Shown here piece after piece: positions 22,701-35,290 of a stretch of 64,000 bases of DNA. The DNA comes from Sphagnum magellanicum (taxonomy: Eukaryota; Streptophyta; Sphagnopsida; Sphagnales; Sphagnaceae), in contig CM038910.1 of the NCBI GenBank assembly GCA_021904315.1, positions 15,624,001 to 15,688,000 on the forward strand, read 5' to 3'. Position 1 is the stretch's first letter; each line of letters begins with the position of its first letter. The notes under the pieces were generated by a model. That model made no database searches. It was not told where the DNA came from and was given only the letters and a program-made list of their open reading frames with translations. The translations under genes were made by a program, and so were the position numbers.

Positions 22701-23831
22701 GATGGTAAGTTGACTGTGTAACTCTTAAACCCCACACCACCCATGAACCCCACACCACCCATGAACCCCATCCCCTTCCCCAATGGAGATACTAAGCTCA
22801 TGGCCAAGTTGCCATGCTAACTCCTGCTCCTTCATATTCCATTTATAAATTATCAAGGTTGCCAGCTGCAAGTTTCACCCAGTCTTGGCAGAAATTCCTC
22901 CTCTTCTTATTAACCATCATCATCTTATGTGCAAAGTTTTATAGTTTGTAATTTGTTTCCTCAGTTCAGTTGTGGTTCTCATTGATGAACTGAACACACT
23001 TTCATTTGATCCCATTAAGTGCTGCCTTTGTCCCCTTTGAGCCTGTTCATATTGTGAACAAAAAACTGAAGTTAATTCTAAGCATACCCATCTTGTTGCT
23101 AGTGTGCATGTTTCATCTTAATAATGTATCCCTTTTTGTTGCTCAAAATCCCCAAGCCAATAATCACACTTTGTAATTCGTAACAATTCTTTCAAGAAGA
23201 AAGTAGTTTAACTTGTATGCCTATTTAGTTATAATTGGTTTTGTTATCTTTAAATAGCTCCACCAAAGTTTTAAGTGTAGATTTTTAACATATATTTCAT
23301 GGAACCATTTTTTATGGATTGTTGCCATGTACAGAAAATACAAAGCTCCTTCAAATGGAGCAAACGGATTGGAAAGATTAATGGCTGCCATTGTTTAAAA
23401 ATTCATTTGTTATAAAGCCTTCAATGTACCTATCATGGAATAGGTAATTGCTTTCACATGGTAAATTCTAGAATAGCTATAATCATGCATCATTTTTTAA
23501 AAAAGGAAAAAAAAGAGTTAATGATTTTGATTCATGAAAATGTCTCATTTGATTTTATTTTCCTATTGTTGTTGCTCTTGCTCTAATATCAGGTTCGGGC
23601 TATGGTCATTTGCAGCTATGATATTTCTTTTTTTTTTTGCTAAGGTAGCATCACACAATTCAAAAATGGGTTGGGCCAAGTCTTGGGTTGGCAAGGCCAA
23701 ACACAAACCCTCAACCCTAAAACATAAATAAGTATACCTACTCAAGAATTTTGTGTGGGTGCATGTGTGCATGGGGCTTCTTCTCACTTGTGCATGATTT
23801 GGGGTGAAATTACATGGCAAATGAAAGTGAC
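19717..23831. other. Intergenic region downstream of TilS
   Basis: No gene is recognised. It includes one arm of an inverted repeat pair (20765-20946) and a short direct duplication of accccacaccacccatga at about 22729-22765. The many small ORFs show no family motif. The first few hundred bases are presumably the 3' UTR of the TilS gene. Confidence 0.5.
20765..20946 (+). repeat. Dispersed repeat, inverted partner of 30020-30207
   Basis: The stretch aaaatccttccagatatcat to ggcaaggccaacaaa is the reverse complement of 30020-30207 with few differences. Shared blocks include ctcaagtttcagcacaagcc, ggggccaaaatcccttaagc and ccttgcct..taggcaagg. The last block is itself a short palindrome. The copies are 9 kb apart and no coding capacity is seen. 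Confidence 0.85.
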
Positions 23832-24089
23832 CAATGTTGGGCAAGTACCAAATTGTGGTTCAAAATTGATATGTTTCTTAGTCGGTTTTCATGCAAAGAA
23901 TTGGCTAGGTATCAATCAAGGTGATACTCGAGATAATACTTGAATTTTAGGGTATATAACTTGAACTACTTGGTTCACAAAAAACTAGATCTTTTTTTTT
24001 AAATTCAAAATTTCATGCTTGGCTAGGTTATGTAAATAATCCTCAAGTTCAATTCTTAAAGGTGTAAAAGTAGGGAATCTAAACTTAGT

Positions 24090-24600
24090 TATGGTTTAGG
24101 GTTAAGGGTGGAGGTGGGGTTTAGGTTTAGGGTGGAGGTTGTGTTTAGGTTTAAGGTGCTAGGTTGGAGGCAACACTTTTTCCATGTGAGAAGCGAGATT
24201 AGAACTTGTTTTTGGTGTTCATTGTTAGTGTTCATTGTGTTGGGGTTGGTGTTTGTCCTACTTGTTCACAAACAATTGAGGTATATTGTTTCTAATGTTC
24301 ATCATGTTTTTGAAGGTGTTTTTTGTGATGTTGAAGCTCATTGTGTTGTTATTGATTGCTAATGCTCATCATGTTGAAATCCATTGTGTTATTGCTAGTT
24401 GTAAGTGTTCATTATGTTGTTATTGGTTGCTAGTGTTCTTTTGTTTCAAGTTCTTGGTGTTCATCACATTGGGGTTAGTGCTAGTTGACAAACAATTAAA
24501 GTACATGTTTTTAGTGCTCATCATGCTTTTGAGGATGTTCATTGTGTTGTTGGTTATTGATCATGTTGTTACAAGTGCTCATCATGTTACTTTACCCCTT
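24090..24600 (+). repeat. Degenerate minisatellite inside the hAT element
   Basis: It starts with ggtttagggt-type units (24095-24160) and continues as loose units like gttcattgtgttgttattg and tgctcatcatgttg. The composition is like 11735-12260, and both precede a hAT transposase relic, so the array is probably a structural part of this hAT family. Confidence 0.6.
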
Positions 24601-25039
24601 TGTGGTTAGTATTACCCCTACCCTTACATTGCCTTGTAGGTTGTAATTTCATTGGAAGAAGAAGGTTGGTGGTTGCAAGGTTTCAATAAAATCTTAACAC
24701 AAAAGTATGTTCATTTTTTTCCCGAACTTGTGTGATTTTTGTTCATTTTTTTCTTTTATATTGAAGATAATGAACCGATAATATGTTTGGACTTTTTTTG
24801 TATAGGAATAATTCCCAAATTGAAAACATTGTTTATAACCTTAATTTTTACCTTTTTATTGTTAAAGGACATTTTGAGACAATTTTGCATTTGAACTTTT
24901 GAACATTTTATTTTCATAATGTCTTTCATGAAAAATGAATCTTGTGAATAATTTGTGTGCATTTTCACATTTTGCAAAACTAAAAACTATGTAGTTTCTT
25001 TGACCCTAGTTTGTTAACACATGTTGAAAATGGAACCAA

Positions 25040-27440
25040 AATTTTTATATGAGAGATGTGTTCATGAATGAAAGTGAAATAAGATTGAAAGAAAGAATAA
25101 AAGGTGAGAGCTTTGAAGAAATTCCAAGTTCTTAATTAGAGAATGATGATACAATGTAATTAATTTTGAAAAAATTGCATGAACGTAGTTTAAAGTGGAG
25201 ACTCCATGGCAAAAATTCTTCAACTTGAATTACTAGTTGAAGTTAAGGTGCCACATGTCATGCATTGTATGTTGTGTTATAGTAAATTAGTAAGTCATGT
25301 AGTATTGGAACATAAAATAAAGTTGGGGAAATATCTTGTTTCATATTTCAAGAGTAATGGAATAACTACAAAAAAATGGTCGATGTAGATCATGGAATAA
25401 TTGTCAAAAATATTGAGAAAGAAATGAATAGTAGCTTGAAAAGTGCATTGGAATGACAACTTGCAAAAGGCATGCAATCAATGCAAGTGTAAACGCTAAT
25501 TTTTGGGGGCCATAGATCTTTACAAAAAGGATAATGTGCACCAAAAAGATTTTGTGTACAATTTGGGTTTATCAGTTATCAGTTCCCTATTCAATTTGTT
25601 ATTTGGCTAAAGCGTTCAGTAATGTAATTATGCCTAGGTAGTGTTTTTTTCCCTTTAAAAAACCTTTTAATCAAGACATGTTACCAAACTTGGTTTAAAA
25701 AACAAAACAAACATATGTTTTACTACTTTCGCTAAAACGTGTTTACTTAATTCAAGTTTTGGTTTATGAATGCCCAAAAGCGCAGATGATGTTTTTGCAT
25801 TGGTTATGAATTTTTTGGAAAAAAATGCATGTTTAAACACATTACAATTGGTTTATTTGAAATTTTTTAACATCAAGGCAAACATTAGCAAGAATTTTGC
25901 AATACCTTTTAAAACAATATGGTTTGACAAAAAAGATCCTTGCTTATGTAAAAAATAAAGGTGCAAATTTGAATGTTATGACAATTGCTTTGAAATCAAT
26001 AATGAGTTGTGAAGCTTTGGGCATGATGGAAAGCTTTCATGGGACTTATATTAAACATGCCCTTTTTAAGGCTTGTCAACTGTTGAAGAAAAAGTCTTTA
26101 AAGGTTTGAAATATGTTTTCATTAAATTTGTCTAGGTATATTTGTAAAATTGTATTACATGGCCAAAAAAGTTAGGGAAAGGAAGACATGAATGGATGAT
26201 TAAAGCTTGCATTAATGTAGGTTTAAAACCCATAAAATTGAACTTACTAGTTAAAACAAGGTAAAATGCAAGTTATTTTGTCATGAATTTTTCCCTTTTT
26301 ATCGTTTTGAATCTTTGTATTCCAAAATGTTATTTTTGATTAGTAAATGTGAATTGTGCAAGTTTGTAAGCAAAATGATTATATTTTGATAAACCTTCAA
26401 TTTCAAAAAACCATTGCTTTCTATTACAATAAATAAATTAGTTTTAGGGTCATTGACCATGTGCCCTTTCCACTCACATGGCATATATCACAAATTATAG
26501 TAGACATTTTCATCACAAACTTACAATATCATGAAATTTCAATAAAATTTGTGCAAAAGTCATAAAACAATATATGTTTGTGTAAAATCCGTGGCTTCAA
26601 AGTGTAAAACTAAGATGGAATATATATATTACTTTTATGTAAATGATGTGTCTTTTTTATTTGTGATGTCTTGATGTGAAGTACATATGATTTAAATTTA
26701 AACTCCATGCAATTATCATTACGTAATGTTTGATAAACTTATGTGATTTTTATGTATTAAACATTTAGATTCACATATGTCATTAAAAAACAATGTCGTA
26801 TCCATTTAAGTATTTAAGATATTGAATACGTAAAAATATCATTCATATTAACCATAACACAAAATTTGTGTGATTTTTATGTTAACCTATGAAAATTGAA
26901 TTTCACACAAAATTTGTACAAACTTATGAAGCCTAGTAAGTTTGTGATGTGTTGCTTATGTTGTTAAAGTTTATCGTTCAAGGTTGAAAGTTCCTTTTTT
27001 TACAAAATTGCTGAAGATAAGAAGAGCTTGGACATTTTTGAAATGGTGGTTGGCACCAACAAACTTGTAAAAGAACTTCTTAATTGAGAATTGTTGATAT
27101 TTTATAAATATCAAATGGATGTAAAAGATATTGAATGCCTCTTGAAGTGTTGGAGGAAACATGAAACCATGTTCCCAATTGTTGGATTTTTAGTTAAAAA
27201 GATATTAGGGATTGTAGGTTTTCAAATTAAAATTGAGAAACTTTTTTCCAGTGTTAAAATTTTCGCCAATTTGAAGAGATGCCACTTACAATTAAATAAT
27301 CTTGAAAAATGAATATTTGTGAATAAGAATTGGCCAAATGATGCAAAGATGGGTTGCAAAAAAATTAATAATTTGGTAAATTTTATAGATTTTGAATTTA
27401 ACTTAAAGTTGGAACTAGATGAATTTGAATGTTCATTTCA
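25040..27440 (+). pseudogene. hAT-family transposase relic, copy 2
   Basis: Blocks in order: an N-terminal acidic part (FMNESE near 25060), a BED-like zinc finger (HVMHCMLCYSKLVSHVVLEHK, 25206-25385), a central part at 25770-26110 (LKQYGLTKKILAYVKNKGAN, then VMTIALKSIMSCEALGMMESF), and WPKK..GKGRHEW near 26160-26240. The C-terminal dimerisation (hATC) region is at 27090-27310 (ILGIVGFQIKIEKLFSSVKI, then NLKRCHLQLNNLEK). Frames change several times and stops interrupt each block. The order of domains is that of a hAT transposase. The segment between 26300 and 27050 keeps almost no recognisable coding text. Confidence 0.78.
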
Positions 27441-28599
27441 GCAAGATGATTGAAAGAGGCCTAATCTATTTTTTTGCTTTATATATATTTGAAATGTGAT
27501 CACATATTTTTTCCTTAGATATTAGAGCTTTGTAATGATTGCTGATTTGTTTTTGGCCTATGAAAATTTGAATTAATATTTTAAAATTTAAATCCTAAAA
27601 TCTAAAAGTGGAATTACATAACTAGCTTAATATAACCAACTAAACCAAATGAGCTAAAAACTAATTGTGAAAGAACTAATTGAACATAAGGAAAAATAAA
27701 ATTTGGATTGGGTATGAATTAAAAAAAAGAATTGTGAGAACTAGCTTGATATTTGAATTAAATATTTTTGAAAATTGGACTAGGTGGTTATGAAAAAATT
27801 TGATAATTGCCCAACATTAGTAGTGATTAAGTAGTGTTTCAATGTCATTAGTGTCACCCATGATTTACTACTTTTGGAGATTCTTCTTGTTTTAATGGCT
27901 TTGCCACGCAACCACTAAGTAATTGGTGTAATATTATAGTATGTTTTTAGGTTAAGTCGAACATTGAATAATTATTTTAATTTTCAAAATTCATTTTGGC
28001 AATAGGTAACTTCTTTGGTAAGTTCTCTAGACTTCCAATTTCTAACATAATGAATTAAAAGACCTTTTACAACAATTTCTATTGCTTTATTTTGCAAAAA
28101 TGGAAACACATAACATTCAACCAAATTATACAATAGAGAAATTTTGTCAATTATTGGAGACTTACTCTATAATCATGGATTGGTTTGACCCAAAACATTC
28201 TTGGATTTTCACCAAATTTTGTATTTTGCCTTCCTTTGTAATTTCATTAAATTTTGACATTTCAAACAAAGAATTTCTTAAAAATTCAACATTTTCAAAA
28301 ATAATTTAATTATTGTAGAACTTGAAAAGGTATTGCAGTAATAAACATAGAAGTGTTGAATCAGCTTTCATGTAGGTGTGAAGAAAAAAATGTTATGACA
28401 AATGAAATTGCTAGATGTGGTGGTTTAAATTTCCTTTTTCAATTATCTTGAATGAACTACCAACTAAATGTGTAATAAGATTTAATAGGTTTGTGAGAAT
28501 TTTAAAAGACCAATGGAAATGGTAGGAAAGGACCATTATTTTCAATAGAATAAGGTTATGTGTAGTTTAAAAGATTTTTTTAGGCCAATGGGACTATTG

Positions 28600-28770
28600 A
28601 ATTTGGTTTGTAATATACACTTTGATTCATATTAATTAGTTTTCGGGGGGGGGGAGGGTGGAGGGGACAACTTTGATCTTTTTGTCGTTTTTTTGGTTGA
28701 TAGGCCTCTCTAATTGGTTCATCATCATAAGGAAGAAAGCCCACTCCTAACACACTCTTAACATATAAAT
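28600..28770 (+). repeat. G-run repeat family, partial copy
   Basis: It has the family signature: attaattagtt, then a G-rich run (about 28645-28672), then ttttttggttgataggcc...aattggttcatcatca and cccactcctaacacactctta. The same order is seen at 39140-39290. Confidence 0.65.
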
Positions 28771-29779
28771 TGTTCACATAGTTCATTGATTGGTATTGAT
28801 TTAAGTGAAAATATTGAAACCTTTGTAAATATCTGTGCAAAAGACAAATTCTATTTACATTAAGTATGCAACTCTGTCATCTTTCCATAACACAAAGAAA
28901 AAATATTATAAGAACAAAATGACATGAAAGGAAAGTAATGAATTCATAAAAAAATTGATAAAATTCAAACTCAAAAAAATCTTTAGTTTTTTGCACATGT
29001 GGGCATGTAACTTGATGTAGTTAAATAATTACCTATGTAATTATTTAACGGGTAAGTTTGGTGATTTACTTGTTGGTAAGGTTTCACAGTTTAATTATGA
29101 TTTGAGCATGGTGCATTGACTTCACATGATAATTTATATGAAAGTCATGTGAAAAGTCTTTGGCACTTCATTATGCATGCCAGATCACATGGGGAACCAT
29201 GGGGAGCCATGTGATGTGTACACTTTATGTAATTTCTTGTTTAGTTTATTTTTGGTTAGTATATATGTGGGTGTTTGTGACCTTTGGAAACACCTTCACT
29301 TGATATAAATAAGTTTTTGTATGAACATAAAATTTTATGGAATAAAATTGTGAAAAGAATCGAAATTTTAGTTTTGAAAAGGTTTTGGTGTAGTTTATGT
29401 GAAGTCAATGGTAGGAGAATGATGTGACATATTAGTTATACATAGATAATAGAAAGGTGAAAAAATATTTATGCAAACAAAAACATAAATTTCCATAACT
29501 ACGTAATAAATATACATAGTTTTGGTTCTAAATTCACTTGTGATTTACAAGCACACCAATGTAAATGAGTAGAATAAAGCTTCTTTGAATCTTCACAATC
29601 ACATTGCAAACTAAATGAAAATAAAATTTTATTTTTAGTGTTCTATCCATGTTACTAACCCATGCAAGTGAAAAGAATATAGGTAACTACTTTGGGACCT
29701 TCACAACAACCTTGCAAACTAAACCAAACCACCCATGACCCAAAATAGAAAAGAAAAAAATTCACAACTCCCCTTTACC

Positions 29780-29960
29780 CAAAATAGAAAAGAAAAACCT
29801 CCCCCCTCTTTTCCAAAATACAAAATCCTAGGTCTTTATGGTGCATGCTGCATCCCCTCATTGGCTCTGAGCAAGATTTTGATTCTTAAATTTGTTGGCT
29901 ACCATTTTGGCCCACACTAATGCCAGGGGCACTAATTGGGATACATAGGTAACATTTCAA
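29780..29960 (+). repeat. G-run repeat family, partial copy (tail part)
   Basis: It carries the tail blocks of the family: gtgcatgctgcatcccctca, ttggctctgagcaa, gttggctaccattttggccc and actaatgccaggggcac. These blocks also appear at 36950-37075 and 39010-39115. Confidence 0.6.
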
Positions 29961-30019
29961 TGTGTGATAGCTATTTCCAGACTGGGTTCTTGCACATTAC
30001 TTGTGCACTTGGTTTCAAA

Positions 30020-30207
30020 TTTGTTGGCCTTGCCTTGGTAGGCAAGGACATTGTGTTTAGATTCATTATAGAGCATAGTAGCTTAAGGGATTTTGGCCCC
30101 TAGGTAGTAGGTCTATTTTTATATGAGGATTTTTGAAAGATGATATTTTGGCTTGTGTTGAAACTTGAGATTAGTTATAGAGTGTATGATATCTGGAAGG
30201 ATTTTGG
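30020..30207 (-). repeat. Dispersed repeat, inverted partner of 20765-20946
   Basis: It runs from tttgttggccttgcc to ctggaaggattttgg and is the reverse complement of 20765-20946. It directly follows a copy of the G-run repeat family, so the two repeats may form one composite here. Confidence 0.85.
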
Positions 30208-31331
30208 TTTCATTTAAAGGATTTTTTTGAGGATTATATTTTTGCATGGTGAAATATTTGAATTTCCATAATTCCTCTTTTGGCTTAAGATACTTTTTAA
30301 TGTAAATGGCAAGGCCACAGTGTGAGACACCCCTTGTTAGGTAGGTGGGGTGGTGATCATCCACAACTTACAAGGCGAGAGTGGGCCTTATTTTTTTATG
30401 AAAGAACCTTTGTACTTGTAACACTGGCTTTTTTTTATTGTCGCCAGGATGCAAAAATATGCTAAAAACCCTGCCCACCATCGCCAAGGTTATATATACC
30501 CATTGCAAAGGTGGGCAATGTTATATATAACCAAGGGGGTAACATATATTGCCATACCACATACTTTCAAGCCATTATTATATTGGTGTTTTGTACCTTG
30601 CAGGAACTTGGCCAGAATATGAACTGAAGATGAGTTTTGAATTTGCAATAGCCAACAACAACCACTACACTATATTCTCCTTTCCATTTGTGTCAGGATG
30701 AATTTCTTGAGTAAACACCTTCCAATATTAGAATATCCTTAGAAAGCTTTGAAAATCAGCCATTATAAACTCGATTTTGCTCCATGCTCTTTGCCTCTGG
30801 TGGAGCACAAACAAGTCTCAGGCTGACAGATGCCTCCAGTAGTAAAATATGAAACTACTTCACAGAGAAACAGAAACAATGAAATCAGCAGGAGGATGAG
30901 AAAACTGCAGCCCTACTGCAGGGTAGAATAGAATTCTTGATTGTGAGTTCCATCCAGGGACTTAACTGAAAGAAGCCATCACTGTACTTTCAAAGTAAGT
31001 CAATTCAATCCAAGAATTCAAAGCTGTAGAAAACTATTGTATTCCCAAAAGAAGTCAAGTATTTTATTTCCTGAATGCAACAAAATATTGTAGAGCTACA
31101 GCCTCAACCAGTGTTTGCATCCTCTGATAGTTGGTAAATTTATCCTAAGGTTTTTCCCACCCACTATCTTGTTTTTTGGTTCCAAATGAGTCTTAGCATT
31201 GCCATACCAAACACACTAAACCCATAAACAATAGAAAAGTGATCTGATGCAATATAATGGCAGACTAATTTATGTGTAGACATGTCATTTATGAGATGGC
31301 TGCAGTCAAGGTCCTGACCTCACTGATCACT

Positions 31332-34300
31332 TCATCGGAAGTAGATAGAGACCAGTGGGACATCAAGATCATTTCCATCTTCATCCTCACATGCAACCAC
31401 AATGTCAAAGTGGCGGCGGTTTGGTGATACCTTCAACTTTGCAATATCTCTAGCTAGGTCAGCCATTTTCTTGTCCATTCGCTCCCGGTGCTTGGGGAAG
31501 ATGTTGTTATATAAGAGTGACTGGCCACATGAGATACTGTAGGCTGTCAGCTCCTTCTCCTCAAACCATGCAATGAGTTCCTTTAGTGTTAAATCCCCAG
31601 CAACAATCCAGCGGTCCCAAATTGACCACTTCAGGTTCAAGTGCTTGAACACCTTTGGGGGCACAGGTTCTGCCATGGAGAACAGAGGGAGTGCTAGATT
31701 CGCAAATGTGTTGCGGTATTGCTCAACATTATGGCCCAACAGAACCTTGTAAAGCTCAAGGCACACTAGACCTGTGGCCATAGCTGTGGTGGTAGCTATT
31801 GCAGGAATTATCCGGCCTGCAATAAACTTGGCCTTCAGTTTGTCAACTTCAGGAATACTGTAATTGCGTGCTCGCATATTGGCAAGACCTGCAATAAAAT
31901 CCATATGATAGTTTGTGTCATCATCCTTCTCAAACTGGATTGGGTTCAAATGAAATGCTGTTGGCAGATCCTTCACACCCTCCTCCAGAGTCTTGATCAA
32001 CTGTTCTATCTGTGATTCGTCATCCACACTCATGGAATTCATACTCGTTGCTTTCTCATCTGTCACAATCTTCACTCCCTGCTTGGGCAAAAACTGAGGA
32101 AGCTTGATATTGTCAACTGCTACACTCAATTTCTTTACATCCAGAGCCCAATCAGGGACTGGGATTCCATATGTTTCAGCCCGAAGAATTGCACCAGCAG
32201 CAACAAAGGAAAGATGAGCAGGGTCTGTGGTTGTGAACTCCAATGGCTTTGGAAATCGCTTGGGAGCTGACCAAAATGGAGAACCTGTGCTGGTGGTGGC
32301 ATTCTCTGGGAAAGTGAATGTAAGCTGTTTCACTCGATTTGCAAAGTAATCCTCAAATCTAGTTCTTGCCCATTTGATGCAATCCTCAAATGAAGTGCAA
32401 CGATCTGTCACCAAGCACTCAACTACACGCTCCACAAGCTCCCGTGCTTGAGCATCACCAGCAGTCTTTATAGCTGTCTTGTATTCATCAGGTTTCAACA
32501 AAAAGGAATTCGCCTCTGCTGGCGTCTTCTCCAGCAACCCTTCAAACTCAGAACGCGCCCATGTCAAGCAGTGGTCAATGTTGTGAGGGAAAGAATGCAC
32601 AGTGCACATGGGTGCTTGCTTTTCTGGTGGGTCTCGTGATGCCCCATAGTTCTCTGTCATATTTGGAATCACCATTTGTGTGTTGCATTTTGTTCCCAAA
32701 GTGCCTGACTCCAACAAAGGCTTCTGAAAGTATACACAGCGTGAATCCACATAGAGACGGGCATTCACATTGTCAAGAGCATTGATGATCACATCCAGGT
32801 TCTCCCAAAATGGGTCATCAAACACATCTTCTGTATCTGGACTGACCCTGTTTTGTAGAGCCTGTACTCTTAAAGCAGGATTGATGGCTCTAGCAGCTGC
32901 TGAAGCAACTGTTGACTTTGCTTCACGAATGTTCCAATCCCTAAACAAGAACTGCCTGCTAAGATTGCTCTTCTCTATCACATCATCATCAGTAATGACA
33001 AGCTTTCCCTTTGGCCCACTCGAAACTCCCATAAGAGCAAGATTCTTCAAAAATTCACAACCAAGGGCTCCTGCCCCCACCAAAAACAATTTGGAGTCTT
33101 CAAGCTTTTGCTGCAGCTTTTGCCCAAACACTGCTATCTGTGCATCATAACGTGAATTCCTGGGCTTCAAATCTTCAGCTGCCAATGGCTCTACTGGGAG
33201 TGACTCCACTGAATCAAAGTAGAAAAACTGAAAGAGAGGATGGAACTTTCCTGAGCAGGCTTTGACAACCTCTTGGCCTATGATTCCGCCAAACATGGCT
33301 GCCATTGGGTTCAACACAGCCCGTGATCCACTTGCCAGAAGCTTCAGAATATTCTCATCAATTGTCTCAAGCCTCTGATCCTGAGGTAGATTCCTGTTGA
33401 GTGCATGCACAAGACTGACTAGTTTGTTTGCATCAGACTCAGACCCAGGGGCAGGGAATCGGCCTGACTCTACTTGGAATCTGTCCAAGGCCTGGAACGC
33501 TAGGTGCAGAAGTTGGGGCCGATCGAACTTTGCAAAATCACTCAGGAGGAACTCACCAGGGTTGCTCAGGGCTTCTTTCAAAGGGCGGAAATGTAGCAGC
33601 TTTGGCTGTTTGACCTGGGTGACTATGCCTCCCTTCTCATATGCACCAAACCCTGTAGTGTCTTCCTCCAGGAAAAAAGAGTAAGGCCGTGGATTCTTCA
33701 CCCGTCGTGGTTTACCATCATTCAGCTGTTCCATGCCATGAACTTCAGAAAACACAACAAGGTCGCCATCCTCAAATTCAAGCCGCTCATCATCAACACA
33801 TGCAACAAGGGCCGGATTATCATTACTGATGGAAGCAATGATACCAGTGTGAGGTTCCTCTCCATCCACATCAACAACAGTAAATGATGGTCCAAAGTCA
33901 CAGAACACGGATCCAAAAACCCCACAAATGTCTGCCTTGATGAAAGAAATTGGCGGATCATGCTGATGACAGAATTCGTCAATTTGGACTGCCTTCTCCA
34001 GCAATATATCCGTGAAAACCACCACCTGATGAGCTGCAAGCAACTCCTCGGTGATGTCACTTGTATTGGTCACAATGGTGACAGCGGTGTTAAGCTCCTT
34101 AAGCTTATCAACACATGCCAAAGCCCGGTTCTTTCCGACATCCGCTTCGGTGAAGTAAAATTGGGCTGACAGATCCCAAATCTCCACATCCCCAACATCA
34201 TGCAGTGTTACAGACTTCACACCTGCCAGGATCACGTTCTTGGCAATTTCAGCACCAAGCCCTTTCAGACCTGACACAAGAACATGGGCACCAAACAGCC

Positions 34301-34505
34301 GCCGCATAGTCTCCCTCCCATAAACCGCCAGCTGCCGGCTATGGAGATCCTCATCAATCTCAACATCAGGGTTGCTGTCGGGGGCCATGACGAGCTCTCT
34401 GGCTTTCCCCACAACCACACTCCCACTACCCACCTCCACCCTGTTCTTCTTCAACGAATTGCTCCCCAACTCAACCTCCCCAGCGCCTCTCTTTTTAGGC
34501 AGCAT
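31332..34505 (-). CDS. UBA1: Ubiquitin-activating enzyme E1 (single exon)
   Basis: The protein has 1,057 residues from ATG at 34505 to the stop at 31332, full length for plant E1. N-terminal: a Lys/Arg-rich leader, then [20 protein letters not shown] (residues ~51-70), the inactive adenylation half and the first catalytic cysteine half-domain. The active adenylation domain has [12 protein letters not shown] (477-488) with [16 protein letters not shown]. The catalytic cysteine is Cys634 in [10 protein letters not shown]. The C-terminal ubiquitin-fold domain that recruits E2 ends [12 protein letters not shown]. The enzyme adenylates ubiquitin with ATP, forms a thioester at Cys634 and passes ubiquitin to E2 enzymes in nucleus and cytosol. 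There is no intron in 3.2 kb of coding sequence, which is unexpected but comes with a fully intact frame and conserved motifs, so it is not an obvious pseudogene. Confidence 0.98.
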   Translation of the reverse strand: MLPKKRGAGEVELGSNSLKKNRVEVGSGSVVVGKARELVMAPDSNPDVEIDEDLHSRQLAVYGRETMRRLFGAHVLVSGLKGLGAEIAKNVILAGVKSVTLHDVGDVEIWDLSAQFYFTEADVGKNRALACVDKLKELNTAVTIVTNTSDITEELLAAHQVVVFTDILLEKAVQIDEFCHQHDPPISFIKADICGVFGSVFCDFGPSFTVVDVDGEEPHTGIIASISNDNPALVACVDDERLEFEDGDLVVFSEVHGMEQLNDGKPRRVKNPRPYSFFLEEDTTGFGAYEKGGIVTQVKQPKLLHFRPLKEALSNPGEFLLSDFAKFDRPQLLHLAFQALDRFQVESGRFPAPGSESDANKLVSLVHALNRNLPQDQRLETIDENILKLLASGSRAVLNPMAAMFGGIIGQEVVKACSGKFHPLFQFFYFDSVESLPVEPLAAEDLKPRNSRYDAQIAVFGQKLQQKLEDSKLFLVGAGALGCEFLKNLALMGVSSGPKGKLVITDDDVIEKSNLSRQFLFRDWNIREAKSTVASAAARAINPALRVQALQNRVSPDTEDVFDDPFWENLDVIINALDNVNARLYVDSRCVYFQKPLLESGTLGTKCNTQMVIPNMTENYGASRDPPEKQAPMCTVHSFPHNIDHCLTWARSEFEGLLEKTPAEANSFLLKPDEYKTAIKTAGDAQARELVERVVECLVTDRCTSFEDCIKWARTRFEDYFANRVKQLTFTFPENATTSTGSPFWSAPKRFPKPLEFTTTDPAHLSFVAAGAILRAETYGIPVPDWALDVKKLSVAVDNIKLPQFLPKQGVKIVTDEKATSMNSMSVDDESQIEQLIKTLEEGVKDLPTAFHLNPIQFEKDDDTNYHMDFIAGLANMRARNYSIPEVDKLKAKFIAGRIIPAIATTTAMATGLVCLELYKVLLGHNVEQYRNTFANLALPLFSMAEPVPPKVFKHLNLKWSIWDRWIVAGDLTLKELIAWFEEKELTAYSISCGQSLLYNNIFPKHRERMDKKMADLARDIAKLKVSPNRRHFDIVVACEDEDGNDLDVPLVSIYFR

Positions 34506-35258
34506 ATAGCGAGATCACACCTTCCTCTCTACACCTGTATCTTTGTTTCCTCCAAAAGCAGTTGCTTTCTTCCTTGCGTCACCTCCCCTCACTTCCTTTT
34601 CCCTCTAGGGCACAAGAAACCCTCTCCTTCCTTTGTTCTCCGCGCCTTCTCCTTCTTCGTCGTCTTTAACCCTCACCCCCCCCCAGTACCAAATTCATTC
34701 AGAACCAGAACCGAAACCCTAATTTTCTGAACCGTCTCAAATCCTTCGCATGCTTTTCTACTCCAGAACCTGCTCGACCTCCAACGACTCGACTCTGTTC
34801 TTTTTGGTTTACTAAACAAGTATAAAGCCACTCCTTCACACATACACATGCACAGAGATTTTCTACTTCCCACCAAAAAACAAAACAAAAACACACAATA
34901 CCAACGACAACAATAACAAATCAAATCAAAAGATAACAAAACAAAACACAGACTATTATTTCATCACAAACTTCAATAGTAAACTACTTCAACAACGAGA
35001 TCGAACAAACCTTGATCGATCGTTGAAGAAGGATAGGTAAGGTATAATCTCCAAACAACAAGCTTCAAAATCAGAAGCAGCCGCAACACCTGTTCGAACA
35101 AGGAAGGCCGCAAGCCTCGTCCTCCTCCTCTTCTTCTTCTGCTGCTTCGTCTTTGGCAGCCGACCCTAAACAAGGGAGCCGTTCGAATTAAGAGATGCAG
35201 TACCCCCCAATTTATAAAAAAAAAAAATCGTTTTGTTCCACTGCGGTCGGTCACAAAC
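34506..35258 (-). promoter_or_regulatory. Leader and promoter region of E1, with a telo-box
   Basis: On the E1 strand the region just upstream of the ATG is purine-rich (pyrimidine-rich as written, 34520-34700), as expected of a 5' UTR. A telo-box AAACCCTAA lies at 34714-34722 on the plus strand. Telo-boxes are common in promoters of plant housekeeping and translation-related genes. A leader intron cannot be excluded. No clear TATA box was singled out. Confidence 0.5.
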
Positions 35259-35290
35259 CAGTGTTGGGCGGTTCCTTGGATTTTTGAAAA

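Larger units (their letters stand above)
23832..27819 (+). mobile_element. Near-complete decayed hAT DNA transposon with terminal inverted repeats
   Basis: The left end CAATGTTGGGCAAGTACCAA (from 23832) matches the inverted right end, read on the minus strand from 27819 as TAATGTTGGGCAATTATCAA. Identity is high over about 25 bases, and the CARTG start is typical of hAT elements. The flanking 8-mers aaagtgac (23824-23831) and gtagtgat (27820-27827) share AGTGA and are a plausible decayed 8-bp target-site duplication. Inside, in order, are a GTT-rich minisatellite (24090-24600) and a broken plus-strand transposase (25040-27440). Total length is 3,988 bp. The element is inactive but its boundaries define the family. 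Confidence 0.72.
27828..31331. other. Intergenic region 3' of the E1 gene
   Basis: It contains members of a dispersed ~430-bp repeat family (28600-28770 and 29780-29960) and the second arm of an inverted repeat pair (30020-30207). No gene is recognised. The last few hundred bases before 31332 are presumably the 3' UTR of the minus-strand E1 gene. Confidence 0.5.

Noticed and set aside
33722-34060. Various ORFs of 60-150 codons inside the E1 gene on both strands
   Set aside because: They are shadows of the strongly conserved E1 reading frame.
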